Below, one piece after another: positions 9,173-15,859 of a stretch of DNA of 19,857 bases. The DNA comes from CAJQQY01 sp964352225 (GTDB lineage Bacteria > Bacteroidota > Bacteroidia > Chitinophagales > Saprospiraceae), in contig CAYGRM010000089.1 in the NCBI GenBank assembly GCA_964352225.1, positions 1-19,857 on the forward strand. The letters are read 5' to 3'. Made by a program: the position numbers and the translations under genes. Position 1 is the stretch's first letter. Each line of letters opens with the position of its first letter. The notes under the pieces were generated by a model that saw only the letters and a list, made by a program, of their open reading frames with translations, searched no databases and had not been told where the DNA came from.

Positions 9173-9798
9173 TTCTTATAGTTTTGGTAATATTCTAAAA
9201 TCCATGGATGGATTTTGTCTTTTCGATTTTTTATTATTTCGATAAATTTTTCTTCACGTAAAGTCTGGTTCCTGTTGTCAAAGTCCCACTCAATATAATC
9301 TCCACAACCACATCCTTTTAGGTTTCCATTTTTAAAAATAACAGTATAACAAAGATCTCCATGCAATTTCTGATAATATTCTCTGTCATTTTTTTTTGGA
9401 AAAAAGGTTAATCGAATTTCATCATTATTAAATATTTTTGATGAATCTATTTCTTCAATCCAATCTAATTCACATTCTATAAAGTCAACAATATTTTTTT
9501 CTCCAAAAACATCATTGAGTATTAGTCTTTTTTCAAAAATATTCTCCCCCTTTTTATGATACTCCTTTCGTAAATTGGAATATTTTATATAGACTGAATC
9601 ACTCTCTATATTTACGACAAAGTCCATTTCGTATTCACTTTCAATCACGCAATTCAATTTGTACAATTCCCACTTTGCTAAATCATATTGTTCTTCCAAA
9701 TTATGTCTGACGATAATTTCAGGATACTCACTTTTTTGTTTTTTGCAACTAAAAAATAAAACTAGTAAGAGTATTGTTATAATTTTAAAATCTCTCAT
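9169..9798 (-). CDS. Small lipoprotein, unknown function, coupled to paaZ
   Basis: I place the start at ATG 9798 (MRDFK...), 209 residues, because this gives a clean lipoprotein signal: hydrophobic IITILLLVLFF followed by the lipobox-like FFSC with Cys18. The longer frame from 9819 would put MGGYQNG before it, inside the preceding gene. The mature part is acidic and polar, with no domain I recognise; a GCGCGDYIEWDFDN stretch near the C-terminus is distinctive. It should be lipidated and sit in the inner or outer membrane. The start overlaps the 3' end of the GIY-YIG-like gene by 14 bp, and its stop overlaps the paaZ start (ATGA). A truncated copy of its 5' end lies at 10197-10351. Nothing links it to phenylacetate; it looks like an accessory gene carried in the operon. 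Confidence 0.75.
   Translation of the reverse strand: MRDFKIITILLLVLFFSCKKQKSEYPEIIVRHNLEEQYDLAKWELYKLNCVIESEYEMDFVVNIESDSVYIKYSNLRKEYHKKGENIFEKRLILNDVFGEKNIVDFIECELDWIEEIDSSKIFNNDEIRLTFFPKKNDREYYQKLHGDLCYTVIFKNGNLKGCGCGDYIEWDFDNRNQTLREEKFIEIIKNRKDKIHPWILEYYQNYKK
9739..9782 (-). repeat. 44-bp direct repeat, copy 1 (lipoprotein signal region)
   Basis: Identical base for base to 10295-10338 and encodes the hydrophobic core and lipobox Cys of the lipoprotein signal peptide. Similarity continues with a few mismatches on the downstream coding side (PEIIV.HNL versus PKIIV.HNL), so this is a remnant of gene duplication. Confidence 0.9.
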
Positions 9799-10204
9799 TC
9801 CATTCTGGTAACCTCCCATGTAAATCTAAAAACGATTGCATTATCAAAGCCTTCACATAAGTTGGACTGTCTTGATTTTTTTTATCAATAGTTTCAAACC
9901 AATAAACATCCAAAGCGTCAATTCCTTCGTTTTCTATTTTTTCTTTCCAAGAATAAAACCGCGGAGCGTTAAATTGATTTCCATTTACGATATGATCATA
10001 CAATCCAAAGCTATGAATTTGACCATCATTCTTAACTTCCCCTTCAGAACCAATATAAACAATGTTGATCTTCCCCTTCGCTAATTTTAAAATATAAAAA
10101 ACACCAATTCCATTTTTGGGAGCATTACATACTTTCTTCAAATCGCTTTCTGAATTGAAATAGAAATGCCCATTTGATTTGTATTTGTTTAATTCGTCAA
10201 GCAT
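9785..10204 (-). CDS. GIY-YIG-like small protein
   Basis: 139 residues. Residues about 33-52 read GVFYILKLAKGKINIVYIG, the spacing of the two signature strands (GIY...YIG) of the GIY-YIG nuclease fold; GLYDHIVNG, a Trp (W75 region) and a C-terminal LPEWNERF follow. GIY-YIG enzymes cut DNA with a conserved Arg and Glu after the signature. Neither is obvious here (the helix expected to carry Glu reads YVKALIMQSF), so it may be an inactive or divergent member. The start overlaps the end of the truncated lipoprotein frame and the end overlaps the intact lipoprotein gene, so the three are likely co-translated. Function unknown. Confidence 0.6.
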   Translation of the reverse strand: MLDELNKYKSNGHFYFNSESDLKKVCNAPKNGIGVFYILKLAKGKINIVYIGSEGEVKNDGQIHSFGLYDHIVNGNQFNAPRFYSWKEKIENEGIDALDVYWFETIDKKNQDSPTYVKALIMQSFLDLHGRLPEWNERF

Positions 10205-10284
10205 GATATTTATTTTTATAAGTTGAATTTTTCAAAAAAATTTCTCCCAAATTATGTTTGACAATGATTTTAGGGTAATCACTT

Positions 10285-10294
10285 NNNNNNNNNN
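10285..10294. other. Assembly gap (10 N) in the duplicated lipoprotein segment
   Basis: Alignment with the intact copy predicts about 5 missing bases (a short A/C run). The gap lies next to a homopolymer within duplicated sequence, the kind of place where assembly fails. Confidence 0.6.
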
Positions 10295-10338
10295 TTTTTT
10301 GCAACTAAAAAATAAAACTAGTAAGAGTATTGTTATAA
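10295..10338 (-). repeat. 44-bp direct repeat, copy 2 (truncated lipoprotein signal region)
   Basis: Identical to 9739-9782. It lies 556 bp away with the GIY-YIG-like gene between the two copies, so recombination between them would delete that gene. Confidence 0.9.
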
Positions 10339-10355
10339 AACTTAATTGCATATTT

Positions 10356-10634
10356 TCATTCATCTAACCAAACTTCACTTCCAAGCGGCACGTCCTCTTT
10401 TTTAATTTCTTCCTCAATCAGAATATCTTTTTGGCTCTGCCAGATTATCCCACAAATTTTAGTTGTTAAAACATTTCTATCTGATTTCACTATTTTTATT
10501 TTTGTCCCAATCGACAAATTAAACTCTTTTGCTTTTACGCTTAGACATAGAATAACTCCTCGCCCTGAAACTTGAAAGATATCTTCAACAATGCCGATAA
10601 GATTTATGTCATCCTTCATTTTTTTTATTCTCAA
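10356..10634 (-). CDS. Small EF-Tu domain-2-like beta-barrel protein
   Basis: 92 residues (87 if translation begins at the second Met, MKDD). The sequence IVEDIFQVSGRGVILCLSV followed by LSIGTKIKIV and a final PLGSEVWL matches the layout of translation-factor domain 2 (EF-Tu: IEDVF.I.GRGTV..GRV...G..V.IVG). No GTPase domain is attached, so it is a free-standing barrel. Such stand-alone domains occur as small accessory proteins in Bacteroidota; the function is not known to me. It sits between the dehydrogenase gene (38 bp upstream) and the truncated lipoprotein gene (4 bp downstream), consistent with co-transcription. Confidence 0.6.
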   Translation of the reverse strand: MRIKKMKDDINLIGIVEDIFQVSGRGVILCLSVKAKEFNLSIGTKIKIVKSDRNVLTTKICGIIWQSQKDILIEEEIKKEDVPLGSEVWLDE

Positions 10635-10672
10635 AAGAGGATTTGTTAAAAGAGAAAATATTTTAAGAATTA

Positions 10673-11662
10673 TTAAACTGACACCTCATTTTCTAATTTC
10701 GCATCATTCTCAAAATTAGTGATGTTTTCTAAGGTTACTGTGGCAATATTTTCCAAAGCTTCATTGGTCAAAAATCCTTGATGAGCTGTAACGAGTACAT
10801 TTGGAAATGCCATCAGTCGCATAATTTGATCATCGGTAATTATTTGTTCACTAAGATCTTGGAAAAAAATATGTTCTTCCTCTTCATAAACGTCGATTCC
10901 CAAATAACCTAATTTTCTTTTTTTCAACGCCTTAATAACAGCTTTGGTGTCAATTAATCCACCTCTACTCGTATTAATCAACATGGCTCCTTTTTTCATT
11001 TTCGAAAAAGTTGCTTTGTTCATGAGATGATGCGTGTGATCATTCAGCGGACAATGCAAAGAGACAATATCTGATTGCTGGAGAACTTCTTCAAAGGGAA
11101 GAAATTTAATGCCTTGTTTTTTTAATTTTTCATTTTCGTAAATATCAAAAGCTAAAACATTGCAACCAAAGCCTAGCATGATTTGGCAAAAAGCTTCCCC
11201 GATTTTTCCAGTTCCAATGACACCAACTGTTTTTCCAAAAAGATTAAAACCGGTCAAACGATCAGCAGCAAAATTTCCTTCCCGGACTCTATTATAAGCT
11301 TTGTGGGTTTTACGATTGAGTGTCATAATTAAAGCAACTGCATGTTCAGCAACCGCCATTGGTGAGTATGCTGGAACTCTTACCACTTTTATTCCGGCCT
11401 CTGCTGCTGCTGGCAAGTCTACATTATTAAACCCTGCACAACGCAAGGCAATTATTTGAACACCATTTTGATGCAACTTTTTAATAATTCCTTCATCAAT
11501 TTGATCGTTTACGAATACACAAATTGCTTTATAACCTTGGGTAAGATTGACTGTTTGATCATTTAGCTGTGCCTCATAAAAATCTAGCTGATGCTTCTGA
11601 CTATTATTTTTTTCAAATGATTCTCGATCATATGACTTGGTACTAAAGAAAGCTATTTTCAT
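10673..11662 (-). CDS. D-2-hydroxyacid dehydrogenase (D-lactate dehydrogenase type)
   Basis: 329 residues, the same length as E. coli LdhA. It belongs to the NAD-dependent D-isomer 2-hydroxyacid dehydrogenase family. The Rossmann motif GVIGTGKIGEAF is at about 147-158; the substrate/catalytic Arg233 (NTSRGG), an acidic DVYEEEE segment (257-263) supplying the catalytic Glu, and catalytic His294 (TAHQGF) are present. It should interconvert pyruvate and D-lactate, or a related 2-oxo acid, in the cytoplasm. The start overlaps the stop of the upstream 120-residue gene (ATGA at 11662-11659), suggesting translational coupling. It has no known step in phenylacetate breakdown, so its place in the operon is unexplained; reduction of 2-oxo acids such as phenylpyruvate is conceivable but not shown. 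Confidence 0.9.
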   Translation of the reverse strand: MKIAFFSTKSYDRESFEKNNSQKHQLDFYEAQLNDQTVNLTQGYKAICVFVNDQIDEGIIKKLHQNGVQIIALRCAGFNNVDLPAAAEAGIKVVRVPAYSPMAVAEHAVALIMTLNRKTHKAYNRVREGNFAADRLTGFNLFGKTVGVIGTGKIGEAFCQIMLGFGCNVLAFDIYENEKLKKQGIKFLPFEEVLQQSDIVSLHCPLNDHTHHLMNKATFSKMKKGAMLINTSRGGLIDTKAVIKALKKRKLGYLGIDVYEEEEHIFFQDLSEQIITDDQIMRLMAFPNVLVTAHQGFLTNEALENIATVTLENITNFENDAKLENEVSV

Positions 11663-12021
11663 TTATTAAAATTTCCGTGACTTTTGGCTGAATTAAATGA
11701 TAGTTTGATTATTTCTAATATTATAATTTTTGAATTCGGATCATTCAGAGAATAGAAATTTGCATTTTCAAAAACAGTCAATATTCTCATTCCTAAACTT
11801 GATTTATCACTATGTTTCGATAGAAATCTTTGTTCATTAGCATTATGGATGAATTCGTTAAACCATCTGATGCTTTTCAATTTATTCTCAGAAGTTAAAT
11901 CTTGATCAAAGATGATAGACCGTATTCCAACTGACACATTAAAAGAGACATCTTCAAGAAATCTTTCTTGATCTGGATAAGACCATTTTACAATTTCATT
12001 TTTATAAAAATCAAAAGTCAT
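11659..12021 (-). CDS. Hypothetical protein, 120 residues
   Basis: I do not recognise a family. The protein is soluble-looking, rich in Phe, Asn, Lys and Ser, with no signal peptide or membrane segment, and appears mostly helical (for example NKLKSIRWFNEFIHNANEQRFL at about 46-67). It starts 19 bp after the thiolase stop and its own stop overlaps the dehydrogenase start (ATGA), so it is very probably translated as part of the cluster. Codon use and AT content resemble the other accessory genes in 9169-12021 more than the paa genes. Confidence 0.65.
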   Translation of the reverse strand: MTFDFYKNEIVKWSYPDQERFLEDVSFNVSVGIRSIIFDQDLTSENKLKSIRWFNEFIHNANEQRFLSKHSDKSSLGMRILTVFENANFYSLNDPNSKIIILEIIKLSFNSAKSHGNFNK

Positions 12022-12040
12022 CTTCTAATTTATTTGGACT

Positions 12041-13315
12041 TTAAACATTCACATTTTCAATAATCGCTGCATAGCCTTGCCCTACTCCTACACACATCGT
12101 CACCAAGGCATATTTTTTTCCAGTCAAACTCAATTCCAACGCAGCCGAATAACAAATTCTTGCACCAGTCACTCCCAGCGGATGACCAATGGCAATCGAT
12201 CCACCATTTGGATTAATTCGAGGATCATCATCTGCCAATCCCCACTCTCGGATACACGCCAAACTTTGGGAAGCGAACGCTTCATTCAATTCTATCACAT
12301 CCATATCTTCCATCGTTAAACCTGCTTTTGCTAATGCTTTATTAGAGGCTGGAACTGGACCAATTCCCATGATGCGAGGTTCTACCCCGACGACTGCTGA
12401 GCTGACTATTTTTGCCAAAGGTTTTAAATTATATTTTTTTACGGCATCCTCTGAAGCGATGATAGTTGCTGCTGCACCATCATTTAACCCTGATGCATTT
12501 CCAGCGGTTACGGTTCCTCCATCTTCTGCTTTGCGAAATGCAGGACGTAATTTTGCTAAAGCTTCCATGGTCGTGGTCGCTCTGATAAATTCATCTTTTT
12601 CAAAAATGATCGGATCTTTTTTTCGTTGAGGAATTTCGACAGCAATTATTTCTTTTGCTAATCGTCCATTCTCTTGTGCTGCCGCAGCTTTCATTTGCGA
12701 ACGGTAGGCAAAAGCATCTTGATCTTCTCGGCTAATATTATATTTTTCTACGAGATTTTCAGCAGTCACTCCCATTCCGTCGGTGCCGTACATTTCATGC
12801 ATTTTTTTATTGACAAAACGCCAACCGAAACTACTATCATGCATCTGGGCATCTCGACCAAATGGTTTGGATACTTTGGAAATTACCCAAGGGCCACGAG
12901 TCATGTGTTCGACTCCGCCTGCGATAAATAAATCGCCATCGCCTGCTTTGATTGCTCGGTTGGAGTGGATAATTGCAGATAGTCCTGAAGAACATAATCG
13001 GTTGATTGTTTCGCCTGGAACTGACCAAGGAAGTCCTGCCAAAAGGGAGCACATTCGAGCGACATTTCTGTTGTCTTCACCTGCTTGGTTGGCGCAACCG
13101 AAGATAACATCGTCGTAGGCTTCTTTTGGGATGTTTGGATTTTTTTCGACTAGAGCTTTGATTACATGTGCGCCGAGGTCGTCGGTTCGAATGGTTGATA
13201 AAGTTCCTGTGAATTTTCCGATTGGCGTTCGGATGCCGTCGATGATGTATGCTTCTTTCAATTTAATTTTAAATTTTGGTTTATTAAAATTCCTTTCTTC
13301 TTGTACTTTTTCCAT
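12041..13315 (-). CDS. paaJ: Thiolase, 3-oxoadipyl-CoA / 3-oxo-5,6-dehydrosuberyl-CoA thiolase type
   Basis: 424 residues from ATG 13315. It is a thiolase II-family enzyme: nucleophile Cys in NRLCSSGLSA (residue 108 here), GGSIAIGHPLGVTGAR with the active-site His, and the second Cys in MCVGVGQG. In this context it should cleave acetyl-CoA from 3-oxo-5,6-dehydrosuberyl-CoA and later from 3-oxoadipyl-CoA. Homologues begin only one or two residues before AYIIDGIRTPIG, so the TTG at 13261 (406 residues, close to E. coli PaaJ's 401) is a serious alternative; an ATG at 13339 would add an unlikely MIFWYFFI. A generic acetyl-CoA acyltransferase role cannot be excluded from sequence alone, but the position between paaI and paaZ supports PaaJ. 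Confidence 0.9.
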   Translation of the reverse strand: MEKVQEERNFNKPKFKIKLKEAYIIDGIRTPIGKFTGTLSTIRTDDLGAHVIKALVEKNPNIPKEAYDDVIFGCANQAGEDNRNVARMCSLLAGLPWSVPGETINRLCSSGLSAIIHSNRAIKAGDGDLFIAGGVEHMTRGPWVISKVSKPFGRDAQMHDSSFGWRFVNKKMHEMYGTDGMGVTAENLVEKYNISREDQDAFAYRSQMKAAAAQENGRLAKEIIAVEIPQRKKDPIIFEKDEFIRATTTMEALAKLRPAFRKAEDGGTVTAGNASGLNDGAAATIIASEDAVKKYNLKPLAKIVSSAVVGVEPRIMGIGPVPASNKALAKAGLTMEDMDVIELNEAFASQSLACIREWGLADDDPRINPNGGSIAIGHPLGVTGARICYSAALELSLTGKKYALVTMCVGVGQGYAAIIENVNV

Positions 13316-13339
13316 GATGAAAAAGTACCAAAAAATCAA

Positions 13340-13587
13340 GACTTAATTTTATTTTGAAACAGTTCTACATTTTTAATTTTTGCCACACAGCCCAAATTTT
13401 AAAATCAAGAATCACTAAAGCTCGTTCCTCGCTAAGTGATTCTACTATTTTCTCAAACAGGGCTGCTAACCCTTTTCCCTCCCCCAAAATTAAAAATAAG
13501 AACTGTAATCAAAATAAAATGAGGTCGGGTAAAACGAAAGGCTTTCCTTTCAAATTTATAAACTGTTTTCTTCTATAAAAAACGAAT
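13340..13587. other. Intergenic interval with one hairpin, no supported gene
   Basis: About 250 bp between the thiolase and the paaI-side remnant. A 7-bp stem (AATCACT 13410-13416 / AGTGATT 13435-13441), extended by AGC/GCT with a bulge on the minus strand, is the only clear structure; it lacks a T-run. A 74-codon plus-strand frame and a 40-odd-codon minus-strand frame without a start codon both cross it. Neither shows a recognisable domain and I do not call them. It may be a remnant of a mobile or repeated element. Confidence 0.4.
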
Positions 13588-13734
13588 TTACATTTTCTCT
13601 CCTTTGATGAGTAAACTCAATTGAACTGATTCGTTTTTTAAATGCATAAAATTTTGCCTCGTATCGTCTTTGAGAAATTTTGCTAAATCTTTCTCAGAGT
13701 CAAAAGAGATAAAATGTATTTCGTAATTATTCTT
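13588..13734 (-). pseudogene. C-terminal remnant of a small protein downstream of paaI (no start codon)
   Basis: A 48-codon open stretch, between an in-frame TAG at 13737-13735 and stop TAA 13590-13588, translates to a convincing protein C-terminus: EIHFISFDSEKD, then LAKFLKDD, a HLKNES motif and a final LLIKGEKM. This resembles the end of small dimeric alpha/beta-barrel proteins (DUF1330/YciI-like) of about 95 residues. Only the second half is present, it begins directly after the paaI stop (overlapping by 6 bp), and the only ATG is internal. Reading: a gene whose 5' half was lost when it was joined to paaI. The alternative is use of a non-AUG start close to the paaI stop. Confidence 0.5.
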
Positions 13735-14155
13735 CTATTACTTTTTTACTACTTCGATAAACTGTGCCTCTAAAATAATAATAAATTTTACCTTCTTCGT
13801 TCATCACATTTACATCAAAGTCTGCCGTCTTGTGAGTGACATTTAAAGGCTTTGCTTCTGCTATCAAAACCTCTCCTTCTTTGGCTGATTTGGCGTAACT
13901 CATGCTTCCATTTATCGAAACTGCTAATCTTCCAAATGAATTAGATGCAAAAGCAAAAGCGCTGTCGGCAAAGGCAAAGGCAATTCCTCCATGCAAGATT
14001 CCATAGCCGTTGAGCATTTCTTTTTTGACTGTCATTTTGATTTTGCAATGTCCTTCTTCGATGAGAATTGGTTCGATGCCCATCCATTGACTACAATAAT
14101 CTTTGGACATCATTTTTTGAAAAACTGATTCAGCGAGTTCGTTTTGTTTTGACAT
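13727..14155 (-). CDS. paaI: PaaI acyl-CoA thioesterase (hotdog fold)
   Basis: 142 residues, the normal length for PaaI (E. coli 140). It is a hotdog-fold thioesterase with the NGYGILHGG motif (49-57) at the start of the hot-dog helix and catalytic Asp64 (FADSAFAFAS), equivalent to Asp61 of E. coli PaaI. PaaI hydrolyses ring-hydroxylated phenylacetyl-CoA and other dead-end CoA esters, freeing CoA when the epoxide pathway stalls. The gene follows paaD by 27 bp on the same strand. Its stop lies next to the truncated small-protein remnant at 13588-13734. Confidence 0.93.
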   Translation of the reverse strand: MSKQNELAESVFQKMMSKDYCSQWMGIEPILIEEGHCKIKMTVKKEMLNGYGILHGGIAFAFADSAFAFASNSFGRLAVSINGSMSYAKSAKEGEVLIAEAKPLNVTHKTADFDVNVMNEEGKIYYYFRGTVYRSSKKVIEE

Positions 14156-14182
14156 TTTGAAGGATCTGAGAAAAGGAAAAAC

Positions 14183-14680
14183 TTATTTTAGGCATTTAAA
14201 ATAATCAAATGGTTCGAGGCAATCTTCGCATTGGAATAATGCTTTGCAGGCGGTGGAGCCAAATTGGCTGACCATTTTGGTATTAGTGGAACCGCAGTTG
14301 GTACATTTTACGATTCGCTTTCCGTCAATCAATGCGAGTTTGTCAGAGGTTTCGTCGAGCGGAGCGGCGATGCCGTATTTTTCTAATGCTTCTCTTCCTT
14401 CCTTTGTGATCCAATCAGTTGTCCAGGCTGGTGACAAAATTAATTTTACGGTTGTATTGTAACCTGCTCCATCCATTTTTAATTTAATGTCGGTTGCGAT
14501 GGTATCCATGGCTGGGCAGCCTGAATAGGTTGGGGTGATTTTTATTAATAAATCTTTTTTGTTTTCTGCGAGTTCGACTGCGCGAACGACTCCCATGTCC
14601 ATGATGGAGAGGACTGGGATTTCTGGGTCGGAGACTTCTCGGAGGAGGTCTTTGATGTTTTTATTTTTGACGGAGTTCAT
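14183..14680 (-). CDS. paaD: PaaD, phenylacetyl-CoA epoxidase maturation factor
   Basis: 165 residues. The N-terminal two thirds is a MIP18/DUF59 domain with the DPEIP motif (18-22) and Cys55 in TYSGCPA. The C-terminus is a Cys-rich zinc-ribbon-like segment: Cys126, 129, 145, 151, 154 and 163. This matches PaaD of the paaABCDE operon, thought to help assemble or repair iron centres of the oxygenase or its reductase. It follows paaC after 45 bp, which contain a small hairpin (14702-14719), and precedes paaI. The start ATG 14680 follows an A-rich leader, common in Bacteroidota. Confidence 0.93.
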   Translation of the reverse strand: MNSVKNKNIKDLLREVSDPEIPVLSIMDMGVVRAVELAENKKDLLIKITPTYSGCPAMDTIATDIKLKMDGAGYNTTVKLILSPAWTTDWITKEGREALEKYGIAAPLDETSDKLALIDGKRIVKCTNCGSTNTKMVSQFGSTACKALFQCEDCLEPFDYFKCLK

Positions 14681-14701
14681 TTTTCTTTTTTTCTTTTTTT
14701 A

Positions 14702-14719
14702 GGTCAGCTGAAGCAGACC
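14702..14719 (-). repeat. Small hairpin between paaC and paaD
   Basis: On the minus strand GGTC-T-GC-TTCA-GC-T-GACC forms a six-pair stem with one T-T mismatch and a TTCA loop, 7 nt after the paaC stop. The A-rich run after it is not a T-tract, so it should not terminate transcription; it may affect mRNA stability or be a REP-like remnant. Confidence 0.4.
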
Positions 14720-14725
14720 ACCACG

Positions 14726-15478
14726 TTACCATTGCATGTTTGGGTAGGCTCGTTGCATGTATTGTAATTCTGCCAGGATGAATCCCATTTGCTCGGTGTG
14801 GATTCCAGTTTTTCCATTGGTTTGTCGAGATGGAGTTTGCGGAATTTCTAAAGTTGCTTCTGTGAAAACTGTTTTTATTTTTTCATCAAAAACTTCTTTT
14901 ATCATTTTTAGATCTGCTCCGATTCCTAATTCTTTCATCTCTTTTTCGATTTCAGTTTCTCGAAACAATTCACTTACGAATGGAAAAAGATGATTCATCG
15001 CAGCTTGCATTTTTGCTTTACTTTCTTCTGTTCCATCACCTAGTCTTTTTACCCACGAAGATGAAAACCGTAAATGGTAACGGCATTCTTTTATTGACTT
15101 TGCAGCGATAGCAGCGATGGTTTCGTCATTGCTTTTCATCAATTGTTCCAATAATGGTAAATGAAATGCATCGAATAAAAACTGTCGCCCGATCACATGA
15201 GCGAAATCAGTATTTGGTTGTTCAACCAAAATCACATTTCGATAATCTCGATCAAACCTCAAAAACGCAATTGAATCTTCCGTTGCGTCACCACCTTTAA
15301 TTTCAGCAGCATACTGAAAATAACTCCTCACTTGACCAAACAAATCTAATGAGTGATTGGTCAATGCAATATCAGTTTCCAAACTTGGACCATGTCCACA
15401 CAACTCAGATAATCGGTGTCCAAGAATCATCGAATTATCGCCCAACATCAAAATGTATTCGTATAATTTATCTTTCAC
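14726..15478 (-). CDS. paaC: PaaC, structural subunit of phenylacetyl-CoA 1,2-epoxidase
   Basis: 250 residues, close to E. coli PaaC (248). It is a helical ferritin-like protein related to PaaA; the N-terminus (YEYILMLGDNSMILGHRLSELCGHGP) and the middle motif LRFDRDYRNV are typical of PaaC. PaaC lacks a working di-iron site and forms the stable PaaA-PaaC heterodimer that underlies the multicomponent monooxygenase in the cytoplasm. It lies 75 bp downstream of paaB with no terminator between them and before paaD, the usual order paaA-B-C-D. Confidence 0.95.
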   Translation of the reverse strand: MKDKLYEYILMLGDNSMILGHRLSELCGHGPSLETDIALTNHSLDLFGQVRSYFQYAAEIKGGDATEDSIAFLRFDRDYRNVILVEQPNTDFAHVIGRQFLFDAFHLPLLEQLMKSNDETIAAIAAKSIKECRYHLRFSSSWVKRLGDGTEESKAKMQAAMNHLFPFVSELFRETEIEKEMKELGIGADLKMIKEVFDEKIKTVFTEATLEIPQTPSRQTNGKTGIHTEQMGFILAELQYMQRAYPNMQW

Positions 15479-15553
15479 GTTTTTAACTTTTTTTTAAAAA
15501 AAACAACCATTAATCAAAACTCACTCGAATGGTGCTAATCATTCACCATCAAT

Positions 15554-15841
15554 TTACATGTGTTTTAATTCATCTGGTAAATTATAAAATGTTGGATGTC
15601 GATACGCTTTATCCTTTGCGGGTTCGAAGAGTTCTCCTTGATTTTCAGGATTCGAAGCGGTAATGTTTTTCGATTCGACGACCCAAATGCTGACGCCTTC
15701 CTCTCTTCGAGTGTACACATCACGAGCATTTTCCATTGCCATAGTTGCATCTGCAGCATGAAGACTACCGACATGACGATGCTCTAATCCATTTTTACTC
15801 CTGATAAAAACTTCCCAAATGGGGAATTCTTGATTTGACAT
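15554..15841 (-). CDS. paaB: PaaB subunit of phenylacetyl-CoA 1,2-epoxidase
   Basis: 95 residues (E. coli 95). It has the PaaB signature WEVFIRSKNGLEHRHVGSLHA at the N-terminus, then the central DVYTRREEGVSIWVV and the C-terminal YRHPTFYNLP. PaaB is a small bridging subunit that links PaaAC dimers and is needed for activity of the complex. It follows paaA after 18 bp, so it is co-transcribed and probably translationally linked. There is no sign of truncation. Confidence 0.96.
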   Translation of the reverse strand: MSNQEFPIWEVFIRSKNGLEHRHVGSLHAADATMAMENARDVYTRREEGVSIWVVESKNITASNPENQGELFEPAKDKAYRHPTFYNLPDELKHM

Positions 15842-15859
15842 AATTTCAATTTTAAAATA

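Larger units (their letters stand above)
10197..10351 (-). pseudogene. Truncated duplicate of the lipoprotein gene (contains a 10-N gap)
   Basis: From ATG 10351 the frame reads MQLSFITILLLVLFFSCKK, the same lipoprotein signal as the gene at 9169-9798 (44 bp identical). After the gap comes SDYPKIIVKHNLGE, matching SEYPEIIVRHNLEE. It then runs into unrelated sequence and stops (TGA 10199-10197) across the start of the GIY-YIG-like gene. Joining the two halves in frame requires about 5 bp in the gap rather than the 10 Ns shown. At about 50 residues it retains a lipobox Cys and could still make a tiny lipoprotein, but a decayed copy is the simpler reading. Confidence 0.65.

Noticed and set aside
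12077..13118. Open frames inside the thiolase gene, both strands
   Set aside because: All lie within a gene with intact catalytic residues; they are shadows of its codon use.
13316..13339. Thiolase start at ATG 13339
   Set aside because: It adds a hydrophobic MIFWYFFI that thiolases lack; ATG 13315 or TTG 13261 fits better.
13354..13578. 74-codon plus-strand frame between the thiolase and paaI
   Set aside because: It is the only plus-strand candidate in an all-minus window, has no recognisable motif, and is crossed by a hairpin and an opposing frame; it may belong to a repeat but is not supported as a gene.
14681..14725. Possible terminator between paaC and paaD
   Set aside because: The hairpin at 14702-14719 is followed by A-rich, not T-rich, sequence on the transcribed strand, so read-through into paaD is expected.
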